Below, piece after piece: positions 25,151 through 38,340 of a stretch of 64,000 nucleotides of DNA (positions are counted from its first letter, which is position 1; every line of letters begins with the position of its first letter). The notes under the pieces were generated by a model. The model was given only the letters and a program-made list of their open reading frames with translations, was not told the DNA's origin and made no database searches. Origin of the DNA: Euwallacea fornicatus (Eukaryota; Arthropoda; Insecta; Coleoptera; Curculionidae); the NCBI RefSeq assembly GCF_040115645.1, contig NC_089561.1, positions 1,054,001-1,118,000 on the forward strand. The letters run 5' to 3'. The position numbers and the translations under genes are program-made.

Positions 25151-25259
25151 TAGTTTCATCTTTACAAGTCTTGCGAATATAAAGCTCCAACACGAATTCA
25201 AAGTTAGATGCAGGAACTTTCATTACAAATTTATTTCCTTTCCAATTGAAAGGATTGGG

Positions 25260-25805
25260 AACGTTCGTTTCTTCGATCGACGACATTAGTAAAAATAATT
25301 TAGATCCGTCACTGGAACCATCGACTGGGGCATATTTCTGGTGAATAGAGCTCTTGTGCAGATTTCTCCTGATACATAAATTCTATTAGCGCCGGTGCTT
25401 ATATCAGAACTTCATTCATTCGTTCACGAAATTGTAAAATATAAATTTTTCAGTTCTCCGCAATTTGGAAAAATAACGCCGAGCCGCCACTGTGACCCTC
25501 ACCTGTGGCATGGTTTTAGGACGCAAAGCCGTTATTCAGATTCGTTCTTGCAAAATATAAATTGCAGTAGCGCAGATGCTTATATTAGGAACTTATTTTT
25601 GATTAACAAAATTTTTAAATTGAAGACATTAGGGAAAATAATTGGGAGCCGCCACTGGAACCCCAACTGCCGCATCTTTTTAATAAATAAAGCTCTTACG
25701 CCTTCATTGGAAATTCCAATACCGCAGGTGTGCACGTTTCAATTTTTCGTTCAAAAAACTGTGAAGGTGAAATGCTCTGGAGCCGCCACTGGAGCCTCCA
25801 GTTCT
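25260..25805. repeat. Degenerate tandem repeat with a conserved GAGCCGCCACTGG block
   Basis: The block GAGCCGCCACTGGA or a variant recurs near 25307, 25481, 25646 and 25780, spaced about 178, 165 and 134 nt. Around it are recurring strings such as AATATAAATT, GCNNNTGCTTATAT and TTCGTTC. Divergence and indels show an old array. Confidence 0.75.
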
Positions 25806-28125
25806 AATTAGCAGTCAAAGTCCGCCTAAAGACACTCTTGCTGGAGGAAAATGTTGCGACCCACCGTACCAAACCTCCTTAAATGTTTTTTATCCCAAAA
25901 CATTAATTTTTAATGCATAAAATTGTATTCCATCAAGCAAACAAGAATTCTGTAACTCCTCATCTCTGATTAAATATTGACTGAAGGGTAATGATCAGCA
26001 TCTATTATTAATCACCCAGGCCTTAATGAAGAATTCGCGTGGAAGGATTCCATAGAGGACTGAGTCTTAATAAACAACGCTATGGTTGGTACATAGCTTT
26101 TTTTGGTATTAGTGAATGTAAAGGAGGTTGCGTTCCGGATCATCCTTGGGGCTATTAATTTTTTAATTAAATCTCGAAGAGAATATCTGTCTATGACATA
26201 ATGACATTTTTCATCGAAATCTCGATATTTTTCACGGAGAGTCCCTCCGAAAAACTTTTTTAATTACGTAACACAACTCGAAAACTCGAATTGCTTTTTT
26301 TAATCAGGGCCGGAATATTAGCAATTAGACAAGGCAGGCAATTTATACTGAAGTCCACAAAAAATATTAGAATCGCATTTTTGTTCCCGCTTTGGAAAGG
26401 ATACAACGCTCTAGAGAAAAATGGCCTGAAATTTATCAATGTTGCTCGCAAGGAGATTGAAACTGGGGGAGGGCCGAGGTGACGGGGGAGGGCAGCCATG
26501 CCATTGCCAGATAATGCGGTTTTAGTTACCTGCTCATTAAGCGAAAGAGAGAAAGGATTATTGGACATTAAGTGCGAAGCTTCCAACCGTTCGTTTATCG
26601 AGTACCTACCCACTGCGTAAGTGCTTTTTAATTATCTTTTTCTTAGAACAATAATTTTCCTCGCCGAAGAGATTCCTGAACGCTGCTTGCGAACCATCTT
26701 GTCAAGGTCTAAATAGAAGAATGGCTTCGCCAACAATCAAAGCAGTTAATCCCAGGGAAGATTAAATCCCCTTTTAATTTGATCTCCAAAAGGATGATCA
26801 CTTAAAATAATAACCCCCGGGAAATTGATGTTTCGTCATGATTGTAACAGCTTCGGGACTTAAGAACTAATAACCCTGATGATAGTAATATAATTTTCGT
26901 AATGCCTAAGAACCGCGCAGCGCTAACAACTTTTGAGCGTTTAAGAAAATCGCGGTCATTAAAAGTGCGACAGGGTCTGGTTTGTTTCTTGCGTCTGTTG
27001 CCACCATCATCAGCAGCCGCCAATTATCTTCAGAATGCCGCCGGTTAATCACTCGCAAATCGCGCATTTTAATTGGTTTTCTTAATTGACATTTATGCGC
27101 TCTTATTAATGTTGTCGTCGACGAAGAAACAACTACTGGGCTTTGCCGAGATTTCGCTATTGATTCCGATTCGTTTAAGTCAAATGGTGGCATTGCGATA
27201 GTCGCGGTGTTAATTCGACATTAAGTGGCAATCGCCAGTTCCCATCAATCCCGTTGCCAGTTGCCTTTGTGGCCAAAGAGTTAAACCACCGCCAAAAACG
27301 TGGTGAAAACGCACGAGGAATAATCGTTGTGGTGACAAAAAAAAATTGAACAATTAGAGTTTCCACCCACATGAAGTTCCTGGGCCAGAGCTGGACGAGT
27401 TTTCGGCGCGGGGCGGAGGGACGAAAAAAAGCATTGTTCCGGTACACGCCTGTCGCCTCTCGCGTTATGTATGATCCGTGCTAGGGCGGATGTTTCGTGC
27501 TGAATTATCATCAGTTGTTGATATTCTGGACAATCCTATAAAAATACGTCATTCTCGCTCCGTGTCGCTTTAATTAGGCACAACCCATTTTTCCTCCAGT
27601 AAAATCATTCGTAAATATCCATGCTTTGTCACGCCTGGCTCCGAAGGAAGTTGTAAAATCAGACATACAGGAGGACGATAATTGTGAGGGTACCTCATTA
27701 AAAGGAAACGTAATTTTGGGTTTTTTTGAGGCGCCCTCTCGAGCGTAAAATTAGGTCACGTGAAAAAGCCCTCAAGGCTCGCACGAACAAATTCAGGGGG
27801 GCACTTTGCCAGTCAAGTGCGGCCCTCGTCGAAATCTAAAACGATCCCCAGTCCGCCAATCAGTATGTTTCGATGGGCGCTGGACAAAAAAGCGGCCCCG
27901 CACCAAAATTCCTTAAATACGTTATCAGCATTTTTGTCCCGTGTCTTTATCTGTATATTGGAAATTCTACGGCTGGTTTCATTATCGTGACGATTTTGTC
28001 CTTTCGTTAAAACGCCCATAAATCCTGCCGTTGCGACGCGAATTGTGGCAGCTATGGAAGATGGACCCGGACAACGCGAAACTGCTAGGAACTGTGAAGT
28101 GAATATAAAATATAAATTATGGCGT
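25806..28125. other. Non-coding stretch
   Basis: No gene recognised. Overlapping minus-strand open frames at 26,800-27,500 lack motifs and starts. Many ATTA cores are present. Confidence 0.45.
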
Positions 28126-28129
28126 GTTT

Positions 28130-29040
28130 CAGCGATATGGAGAAGCTGAGCTGCTCACTGGAAGACGCGGATCGAGGCGAGGAAGGGCTACAACAGCTGG
28201 AGACGACCGCTTCCTCCTTTCTATGGCGTTGAAGAACCAAAGGGCTAGGTCAGTTTCCCTTCGAATTTATCTGCAATAAGTGAGAAATGTAAACGAAAAC
28301 GAGTGGACCGTTAAGGGGCGAGTTTCAAGTGCAGGATCATCCTCTGGAAGAAGAGCTATGAGGCCTTCGCTTTCTCGTGGTCACCTGACTGCCAGGTGGA
28401 ATTTTGCACGAAAACACTTGGGTTGGAAAGTAGAGAATTGAAGTCGTCTATTCCTTTCCGATGAATCTCAACTCTGTCCTACGACTGAACAGACCTGAAT
28501 CCTACTGATCCTAACCTGAAACAGATGTCTGAGAGTGTAGCGATGACCAGACGAGAGATGTACCTAAACGTGTATTACTTAACAGTGTCCATTTGATGGA
28601 GGCTCCAGTATGGCTTGGGGAGGAATTCCTTTTGAAGCTCGTACACAGTCTTCATCCGAATCAGCACAAGTACCTGACAGAGGCTTTAGGAGACCGTGTT
28701 GTGCCATTCATGGTTACTTTTAGAGAGAACGCAGCCTCCATGCGTGATAATGCATGGCCCCACACTATTCGCCTGGTTACCTTTTTTTACTTGACGAGGT
28801 GCAAGTCACGCGATTTGCGTGGTCTGCTCGAAGTCCGAATTTGTATCCGATAGAGCATGTGTGAGGCAAAGAGCCTCTTGCAGACACATGTGTTGGCTGC
28901 TGAAATATTCAGAGAGCTTCGCGAAACTCTGCTGCAGGAATGGGACGATCTTTGCTAGAATGTAATCCAAAACCTGATTCGAAGCATGCCTCGTCGTCTA
29001 CAAGCTGTTATCTGCAGAAACTTTCATGTTCGAGATAAAT
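28130..29040 (+). mobile_element. Tc1-like transposase relic, nearly full length
   Basis: Plus-strand fragments run in Tc1 transposase order. The N-terminal DNA-binding region reads RATTAGDDRFLLSMALKNQR (about 28,160-28,240). Next come SRGHLTARWNFARKHLGW and FLSDESQL (about 28,370-28,470) with the first catalytic aspartate. SMAWGG and YLTEALGDRVVPFMVTFREN follow (28,600-28,740). SMRDNAWPHT holds the second aspartate. SPNLYPIEHV (about 28,830) is the third catalytic block. The C-terminal signature MPRRLQAVI is at 28,986. At least four stops and several frame changes make it non-functional. It is one of the more complete transposase relics in the window. Confidence 0.92.
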
Positions 29041-31364
29041 GCATGTTCTTTAATTTCACTATTTTTAACACACTTTCCAGCAAAAACGAATATTTGTTTT
29101 CATTAGGGCGATCGCGACATCACCTCAAAAAGTTAGTAAATAACGTTGTAGGTGAAAAAAAAGTTGAATAAACTATAATTTATTAAATTAAATGCAAATT
29201 ACGAGGTGAACCTAATTTTATCCTCAGGGAGTGTATTTTGCAGTCTCGGACATTCAGCATTGGGTCAAAAAAGCATTTTTCGTTATCGAAAATTTTGTGA
29301 AAACGGCAGGACGCTACTGAATATCATAGAGTTTGATCCTTCATAAAATCGACTGCCAGGCTTATCAGCGAGCGTGTACCAAAAGGGTCGAAGTGGAGGG
29401 TATAGTACCTAATAGCGATAGAGTTTGGTTCCAACTACTGCGATCTAAAAACCAGAGGCCGAGAAGAATTGCGAATTTATCAGCTGAGAATCGAAATTCT
29501 ATTTGGTGCATCGCTACATCAATCGAGTCTAATTTTTTTCAATTCTGGAACGAAGATCCCGCACTCTCTAGCAGCAAAACCGACTCTTCGTAGTGGAGAG
29601 GGCCACGAGAAAATGCCGGTAGCCTCCGCTAACGACCCAACTTTCACTCTAACCCTGATGATGATGATGGCTCCAAACCCAAAAAAAGATGTCACCCAAC
29701 AATCCCCTCACGAAATAAATGGAAGGACTACCTGCCGGATGGGCCCGATGGGCGTGGCATGGGCATCGTTTACACCGGCCAACCGAGGACCCGAACGACA
29801 CTAATCGTTTCTCGATACAGGGTCCACCGCCGGCCATTAGGCCCCGGGTCATCGGCAGGCCCTAATGGACTTCTTATGTGCACTTCGTTTTCTTTATTTT
29901 TGACCTCATTATGTCCGGACAACAATTTGATACTTGCTGAAACAATAGAGCTGAAAAGGGTTCCCTCATATCGAGGCAGTGGTAATTAAATTATAAAGTC
30001 AATTGAGCTCGCTTGGGCTTAAATCCCTATCAAAGCTCAGCCCGTTCTTCTGAGGGTCAGCTTTTATAAATATTCAATTAAGCCGCTTGACATTTACATA
30101 CGACGTTCGGTATTATCTTCAGGGGCTTTCGGAGGCGTTTATCTCCCTAGGCACTCAACAATCTTACATTATTATTAAAGTCTAGAGAGAAGAATAATAA
30201 AGGTCGATTTGAGGGAAGCGTCCATATCGGGATTTCCTTGACCCCAGGTTGTGTGTTCACTAACATTCATTCCAGATAATGCGAGGCCCGCTCTCATCAG
30301 CCCCGAAAGCAGGAAACATTTTTTTGAGATGTCCAAACTGATAAATTCCAGAATATCTGTATTTTTCACGTTGATGTAATTACTCGGCTATGTAAGCGGC
30401 ATTTTCTTTGGGTCGCCACTATCAAGACCAAACTGACTCTGACTAATGGTCTTGAATTAGCTGGGATGGCTACCAAGAAAAAAAGACGTTATTCGGATCT
30501 GATTAGCGTTAATTAACATAGAGTTTTTCGTTTCTTGTTCCAGCGATTTCTTTCGTTTTCTGTTTATGTAATTAACACCGTTTTGATTAATACACGTCCT
30601 CCCAGCTTTAGTGTGAACGATCTGTTGTTGGTAGTGTGGCAATGCATCGGAGAAAATGGCGCAACCTGAAACATTTCCTTGAAATAAACGATCGTGTCAT
30701 CAAAAAAAGTATATTAATGCGTTCAGGGGAGATCGATCCCTTGAACCCTTTTTTAGAAGCGAAAGACGAAAGAGAAAAATGTGTTTGTTTTATTTGGCCC
30801 GGGTTTTGACTAAGTGCCTCCTTGGCAGATAGCGAACTTTGGTCGACTGGCTATATTTCGAGATGAATGAGGACAAAAACTCGTCTTTGATATGCTTAAT
30901 TTAACATCTTCAGTTTATCTTCCCAATGGAAACAATAGCATTTAAATCAAAAACAAAAAGTCGCATTTTAGGTTCAAATGCGATGGTGACGGGTCGCGTG
31001 AGGAAAAACCATCACCTGCCGGTTAAAAATTCTTCACCTGACGAATAACCCGGAATCCATTTCCTCTCGGCCGACCCACGTTCCAATACTTATAACTATT
31101 AATAAAGATCTGCACTGCCAAGTCTGAAGATCGATTTATATAATGGAAAGCCTGGTCAAATTAGTAATTATTTCAGGAGATCCGTCTTAATTTGTCTGGC
31201 GTCCCCAATCATCCATCTCATTGGATACTGAATGATAATGAATGTTTTCTTGGTTTTGAGTTTTCAGCAGCCAGGCACGGACTCTAACAATGTTACCATA
31301 AAACCGAGGGTGATTTTAGTCGGTTATTTCAACGGCTGTCATATCGCTAATGGATGGTGTGTAG
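29041..31364. other. Non-coding stretch
   Basis: No gene recognised. A GC-rich patch (29,640-29,860) has overlapping open frames on both strands without motifs. One copy of a 25-nt repeated motif lies at 30,696-30,720. Confidence 0.45.
30696..30720 (+). repeat. 25-nt motif, copy 1
   Basis: The stretch starting GTCATCAAAAAAAGTATATT matches 34,241-34,265 at 23 of 25 positions. Flanks are not obviously related. Confidence 0.7.
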
Positions 31365-32107
31365 TTGTTTTGAAGGGACTTGGTGAGGTGGGCCAACCCC
31401 CCTGGGCTGATACAGAACACCATGAATTCGACCCTCAGCAGTGGGATCTCGGAAATTATAGGAGACGCAAAGAGCTTAATTGGGGGCAAAATTGCGTAAT
31501 TTGACGCTTGGCCAAATGCCGGGTTCCAAATTGGAATTTTCCCATCACTTCCGAAGATATCCGGAAAAACTAAAAATTAGAGATTTCGCTTTCACTATTT
31601 TCAGCTCGATTTGGCAGGGAAGCCCGAAACCACAGGAGCATTTTCATTGCCACTTTCACTCGGCTACACGATGGCGTTTTCAGATTTGGCATCGGACTGT
31701 TTTTCTGTTGGAAAATCCAATGTGGCGCCCATATGAAAAAATTAAGTTGATGACGGTAGCCGAAAGGCGAAACGTCGGGTGGCAAATCTGAAAACGTCAT
31801 CGTGTAACTGGAAAAAAGTGGCAGTGAAAATGCGCTCATGGTTTCGGGTTTCTTCCCCAGTTAACGCGAAAAAAAAAACGAAATCTTCAATTATTTGTTT
31901 TTGTCGCATATCTTCGGAAACACTCGGAAAATTCAAATTGTGAAAACGGCATAGGGTGAACGATTAAATTGCGCAATTTCGGCCCCATTTGAACTTCTTC
32001 GTATCTCCTCTCGCTCCTGAGATCCCAGCGATGAGGGCGAATTTGAAATGCCCTCTATATCACGAAAGGGAGGAAAACGAAGAGGGTAAAGGATCTCCTT
32101 GAAATGA
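31365..32107. repeat. Large imperfect inverted repeat (about 330-nt arms)
   Basis: The left arm, about 31,365-31,695, pairs with the reverse complement of the right arm, about 31,773-32,107, across a spacer of about 77 nt. Shared strings (left strand versus reverse complement of right) include CCCGAAACCA, GCATTTTCA, TGCCACTTT, TACACGATG, CGTTTTCAGATTTG, TTCCGAAGATAT and TGGGATCTC. Identity by eye is about 75% in the inner half and lower outside. It has no transposase and resembles a fold-back or MITE-type element. Confidence 0.85.
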
Positions 32108-34361
32108 TAAAAATCCTGGAAAGAACGAGGATTTAGGGCAGTAACTCGGATTAGAAATCAGAAACCCAGAAAATTCAGAGATATATCCAGATACGCACTA
32201 ATGGCCCAAAATATGAACGGAAATCGATGAACTCTTATATCATGATAAAAATAGTATTGGACCGTTCAACGTACGCCACTGAGGGCCAGCTTTGTATCCG
32301 TGTGATTTATACATATTTTTAACGACGAAATCATGGACTCTCAAAGACCAGTAGAATATGAAATTTCTATCGCAGGATGTTTAAAGAATCTCCGCGATTG
32401 AGACCTGAGATAAAATACCTAGTAGTCATTAGTGTTGTTTGTTCTACGAAGAACTTCAAATCCTCGTGGAAATTATGGAAATCCAAAATGAAGAGATATA
32501 GCAGTCTACGAGCTGTGAAACCTCGACTGTAGTTCAGTTAAAAGCAACGCCGGATGCTGATATCTCGGACTCTATAACAAGATATTTAGCCACTTTACCA
32601 GGCTTAATGAAAGCACACGCTAAATGGACACACCGATTTGGACGTATAAAGTGGCCACTCTCATTTCTGAGACTGAGGAACTTACTTCGTTACTAATATT
32701 AATTCGAAGTAGCACTCTCGTCGCCATAGCTATCGAGTAATTAAAATAATACTAACGTAAATAATTGTTTGTTGAATTGCATTTTGTGGGCAAATCCCTA
32801 ACGACCCATCAAGATCCAACTGGGAGTAATTTTTTTCCCGAGTCCGATCCTGCAATTAGAAAATATCCCCCTTGAACCTACTGAACAGAGGCTCACCAGA
32901 CACAGCAGTGGGTACCCAGAAACAGTACAAAGAGGACATTTGTATTTGTCTGTGCGGAGTTTATGTAATTTCCTATAGACTTCCCCTTCGCTTCTCTCCG
33001 CTGGAGATCGTGCTTAGACTGTGCCGGCAACCATTTTTTCGTCATAACTTGCGATCCAGTCTAAATCCATCCAATATTACAAAGCTTTCTGTGAGTCTGC
33101 ATCGCATCCAATTCCGAGCGGCCCTGTTTTGGCAGTGACGGATTGGAGAGTATTTGTCATCGGGCCGCAGCCCTGTCGCCCCCTTCGTGCCACCCCCGTA
33201 AAAGCCGCCCCCTTTTCGATTTGGTTTCCCTTGATGCGATTGGAAAAATATTACTTTTTTTCCCATAGCTGTACATTGAGTGAAAACACTAATAATGTCC
33301 TGTCCTAACCACGTGTGGAATCAAATTTACATTCCGGGGGTCGAGGGGGGCGAAGGTAAAACTATCGCCAAGTTTGATGGGAGGCAGACTGTCAGAGATT
33401 ACATCACTGTTACCTGGGGATATGAACTTCTCGGCATCAGAGCTCCGTCGACAATACCCAGGCAGGAATTTAATTGGTCTCATTATCGGTTAGTACCTGT
33501 ATAACGACTCGACATTTATCACACCCATTTGCTCTCCCCCATGGCTTACCTATATGGTTTCCTCTTACGAGGTGCTAATGAGCCCTCTTTCCAACTTTTC
33601 ACTTTTGCTCGCTTTTGCTATATTGACGTTGATGTCTACGCAGGTCCATTAGCAGCAAAAGCCCCGATATATAAAATTACTTCCATGCCATAGCAGTTAC
33701 AAATGGGAGGCCATTAATTGTTGTGTTTTTCAGGTAGCAAAACATCTTTATTTTTAACCCGAGTAAAAACTAAACCCTTGGAAACGCGGCGCTGAACTTG
33801 AAAATAATCCGGGTCTCATTTATTTCTTTCAAGAGCAACAAAAAGATCATTTTCTAAAATGGAAACGAATGATGGACAAGGAAAAGGACGTGCTCAGGAT
33901 TGATTGGCAAGCTGTGAGCTTGATGAGCTCACGGAGATCTTCATTAGATTCTTTTCGAACCGTTTTGATGCCATCTGTCTTTCCCCTGAAAACGAATTTG
34001 ACATCATGCTGAGTTTTGGAAACTATGCATTAACGTGATTAGTTGCACCTACCGCAACTTCTTCCAAACTGAAACCACTTTGCCTCGTCGTGATTTAAAA
34101 ACTTCCTGCAGCAGCTTAATATAAATTAGAAAAAAATCGTGAATAAGCGCAGCTATAATTCATTTGATATTTAGAAGCATCCACCAAAAGCGAAGCAATT
34201 AACTAATGCTTGTTTTCTCGCAGGAAAAATAAATGAGCACGTCGTCAAAAAAAGCATATTAATGCTCTTCGCCTGCTGGCAATCAATATAAGCATCCCTC
34301 TGCTTGGATTTCTGATAAAAAGTACAATGTTGTTTGCCTAGCTAGAGAAATGAGGTAGCTA
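32108..34361. other. Non-coding, transposon-poor stretch
   Basis: No gene or recognisable transposon. AT-rich with numerous AATTAATT and ATTA cores. Contains the second 25-nt motif copy at its right end. Confidence 0.45.
34241..34265 (+). repeat. 25-nt motif, copy 2
   Basis: Starts GTCGTCAAAAAAAGCATATT and differs from the copy at 30,696-30,720 at two positions, both transitions. Confidence 0.7.
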
Positions 34362-34970
34362 TCAGGGGTTCTTTAACCCAGCGTCAAAAATTGTTCTTGT
34401 AGCAGTGTGCCCATCAGGAAGTTTTTCTAGGAATTCAGCCTTGCTGAGATGATACCACTTTCGTTCTGGAAATAACACCTCTGTCCATTTTTTCCCACCG
34501 CACTCCGCCCGTCCAGAGCATTGGGCCAAATCTCTATCCTCGCAGGCTCTGTCCTCGGGGAGAGGAGACTTCTGCCCCGAACTGTACACAACTTTTAATT
34601 GATTTGTCGCCTCACAGGTTTCACCTCAAGCACCCTCCCAGCACTCCACTGTGCCGTCATGTACAATTTCCATATACGTTGTAGGCCCACATGCAGGTGT
34701 ACATCGTTGCCACGAAACAACCCTCTGGGTTGCTGCGCTTGGAAGATCTGTCAAACTTAATCGGAGCAGTTCCTTAGTTTGTTGATGTGTAGCGTTCGTG
34801 TTGGAGACTAATTTACCGCACTTCCATGCCAATTTGGTATGCGTGAAAAAGGGAAAATTGAATATTTCCAATTGTCGAGAGTCTCGCTCATGCCAGCTGC
34901 GAGGCTTCTTGGCACCCTCCACCTTGGAAATCACGAAAAATCTGGAGTTCTGCAATGTTCCTCGAATCAT
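34362..34970 (-). pseudogene. Cysteine-rich coding-like relic, TSP1-like pattern
   Basis: One minus-strand frame stays open for about 200 codons with a single TGA at about 34,625. The first part opens with ATG (MIRGTLQNSR) and reaches VVSWQRCTPACGPT, which fits the WxxCxxxCG start of a thrombospondin type 1 repeat. After the stop come SPLPEDRACEDRDLAQC and AECGGKKWTEV, then a charged tail, FPERKWYHLSKAEFLEKLPD. The later cysteines fit the end of such a repeat. It could be a decayed retrocopy or exon, two exons of a real gene with an intron around the TGA, or chance. I cannot name the parent gene. No neighbouring exons were identified. Confidence 0.35.
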
Positions 34971-37900
34971 ATCCGTCTAATCCATCTGCCTAACAGCCAT
35001 TGCTTCGACTTCCATAATCGTGTAAAATCATGCGAGTACTGCTGCCATTTAACACCCGGCGATACCATTCTGTCGGCAAAAGAAGCCATGTGTAGATGGA
35101 GACTAATTAGGCTCAAAGAGTATTCGAATATATCTCTCTGCGGCGAAATCTTAATCAACTTCAAAGGTTTTTAGCCGGCGAAGTTTATATGTAAATAAAA
35201 ATGGAGATTAATTCGCTTCGTACAGCCGCAGATGTGCTCTAAAGCTCGGCAAAAAGCTTCGGAAAAACATCCCCAAGTGCATATATGTTAATGAATAGTT
35301 TTAGTTAGTGATAGCAGATACTTCCCGGAGATCAATGTTTTTTTTTTTAAGGTTTTTCGCTAGTAGATTAACGGTGGTACCACCTCGTTAAAAATAATAA
35401 TAACGAGCAGATGCAAAAAGTTGGAGAACAACTGAGACGGCTTTCAGTAAAATGAAGTCGTCGACATAAGCGGGGAAATGGCTCTGAAGATTAAGTTAAT
35501 ATGAAGATATTTACCTTAAGTGGAATTCTATGGTGGTCATTATTCTTGGACGACGGATAAAAATGTAGGAAGCGACGACTACACCACAAGGTGAGTGAAT
35601 TGAACTTTAGACCATACGACATAACACGTAATTTTTTGCTTTCATAAATCTGAAAACCACCTTCAAAATGTGCTAAATTCATATTAATGGCATTTACACT
35701 ACATGAGACGCACCTCCGCGTGAAAACTGTCCGAAATACTGAGTGAAACATTATTTAACGCCACACCTTTGCCGTTGTTTCCATTATGTAGCCTATTAAC
35801 AATCCTATTTTACGTTATACCCTAAAATTCGGATTTAATTAGGCCGCGGAGCGGGAGGGGGGAGGGGGGGGGGGACGTATAATGGGGTCCAGCCGAGATA
35901 GTTTTTTGGGTCTTGTCCAGAAATGGAGACATTAATCTCCGTTCAATTTTTACACTTCCCGGCTCCCTCAAAGAGTAAACAATAATTGATGGCCGAGCTC
36001 TAAAACACAGAACCGAGTTTCCTAACATTCGATTAACGTTAAACCAAGCATGAACTAGAAATGGAAATATGGCAGGCACAGTTGTTTGCCAAGGGAGAAG
36101 CATTATAAATTGCAGCCGTGGCTGGGGAAATTAGTTCTTTTAGAAACATGAAAGGTTTTCCGCGCACTGCCAAATTATAATCCGGAAATTTGCAAAGTCC
36201 TTTAATAATCTTCGAGAGATAAGCCTGAAGAGGTGGTACTCAAGTACAACAAGGACGAAGCAATTATTTTTCAGCTTAATGTTATTCCGGTCCCCTCATT
36301 AAAATTCATCAAATGAATAAAATTAAGAAGCAGAAATTAATCTCAGCCAGTGTTTTCAAAGATTGTGGGACCGCCGAACTGGTTAAAAATATGCAGAACA
36401 TTCATCATTGGATAACACACTTAAGAGTAGATTCTGGTTAGGAATTTCAAGCCCGGGAGCGATTCTGCGAGGCTTCACAGTGTAAACCCACCTCTTCCTC
36501 CTAATCACACACTCATTCAATTAAAACGTAGGTAATTTCTCCCCCACGATCCCCAAGGGAAGGAGGGCCTTTTCTATTTTTGAATAGCCATTAAAGTGTC
36601 ATTGGCGGTCAGATCGGACGTAATCATTAGTCATCAGCTCCCTCTTTCCCTAAGGCGGGATTTAACATGGCTTAGTTGGCTTAATGGCGGTCCTATTGAT
36701 GGGTTTTTAATAGGAGTAGGGAAAGGAACGTATGTGGAGCGATTGTCCGATAGGAAATGGTTCTAGGTACCATTACAGAAGAATGGTACGGGTGCTAAGA
36801 GAACCTCTCGAATTGCTGAGAAGGTTGTTCGGATTTTTGCGGGTTCTCCTTCTGAAAATCTAAGGGGAAGTTCTTCAATTTTCTGCCAAAAGGGCGCGTG
36901 AAGTAACTTGGAGTCGAGACCAATGGTCAGTCAAAGTGCCTGTGTGAAGGCGCTTCACACATCTAGTTGTCGTTACTTCAGGTGTGAGTTAAGCGCTCAG
37001 TAGGTTTAAAAAACGCATTATCTGCGTGTTAGTTATTAACCGATATCTGTGGCTCCCTAACCGGAGATTGAAGAACCGATCCTTATAACCGGTTTTGGGG
37101 GCCGGTATTTCAACTCCCAGCAAGGCGACAGCTTCCTAATTGGGAGATCCCCCCGCGTATGACCAAAGGCCATAGAATTTGTAGGAAGATAAAAAAGGAG
37201 AAACGAGAGGTTTTTTTCGGTAATGGAGCTCGATGGGAGATGGGCAGTTTTAAATCACGAATTAGCGAGATTGTACGTGGGAGCAATGTTTCCATTCAGA
37301 TTTGGGGCTGTTATAAGAGCATTAAGATATTGGATGGAGGAAACATTTATGCTTTTCCGTAGGTACATTACGTCGTAATCGGAACAAATATTTTCCAAAC
37401 GAGGGTAACCTAATTATTTTTGGGAAATATCAGTTCGCTGGCCACGAAAAGGGCAAACAAAGACCCGTACGCGGCCATAAATCGCCTTCAGCTACAATTT
37501 CCCCTTCATTATTCATAAGTGAAAAAGTGGAAAATGAAAAATTCGTTCATGCTTTCACATAAAGTGACTCCCAATAATGACCCTGCTCATTTATTATTAA
37601 ACCTTTATATACTTGATGGATGAGCCAGATACCGGCTACCCCCCCAAAAACAAATAAAACATTAAAGCGATAGCTTCTTATTGGTCGGCTGGAGACCTTT
37701 AGGTGCCTTGCATGGATTATTCAAAAATCGCATACTCGTTGACGTATTTTCTGGGCATCTAGATGATTAAATCGCATGTCTGCGCGGTACAAAATTACCT
37801 TTCATTAAAAACGAAGAAAAGGTTCATCAAAAAGTATAAGAAATTAAGTATGGCTTTTAACAGCAAATTTCGCTTGATTTTTTTTGGTAATTTGCCCCGG

Positions 37901-38286
37901 ACACGTCAATGCTGATGACAATTTAATTAAAGTATGTTCCATGGCAAGTTAGTGAGGCTTTTCAGATTGTTCCACTCAATATTCCTGCTCACTCCAGCGG
38001 CCTGGAACAGGGCCATTATAAAAACAATTCCTTTAAAGAATGCTTAGAGTGCGGGAGAGTAATGTGGACCATTAAACAGCAGCGCCAAAAAAAATAGTGT
38101 GTCGAGAACCGGAATAGCCATCAATTGGTTTATCAGTCAAACCGAATTTCTGGCAAATATACGGATTGCCCTTCATTTTTGTTTTCCCTTCCTTCTTCCT
38201 GGGGATAAGACCCTTTGAAGTGCGGAGACGAATGAACTGCTAATTGCGAAGTGTTTCCTTTTTAAACTTAACTATTCGTTGTCATA
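34971..38286. other. Non-coding stretch
   Basis: No gene recognised. A G-rich tract lies at about 35,850-35,875. Many ATTA and TAAT cores occur, as in other Hox intergenic DNA. No transposase fragment was found. Confidence 0.45.
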
Positions 38287-38340
38287 TTCCACCAGTGGTC
38301 AATTTTCCACCAGTGATCAATTTTCCACCAGCGGTATGTG
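38287..38340. repeat. 18-nt tandem repeat, 3 copies
   Basis: Three consecutive 18-nt units: TTCCACCAGTGGTCAATT, the same with one change, and a third that has diverged at its end. The centre, ACCAGTGGT, is partly palindromic. Confidence 0.85.

Noticed and set aside
30488..30505. AGATCCGAAT on the minus strand, as in the miR-10 mature sequence
   Set aside because: Only 10 nt match, the rest of the mature sequence and the star arm are absent, and miR-10 is expected between Dfd and Scr.
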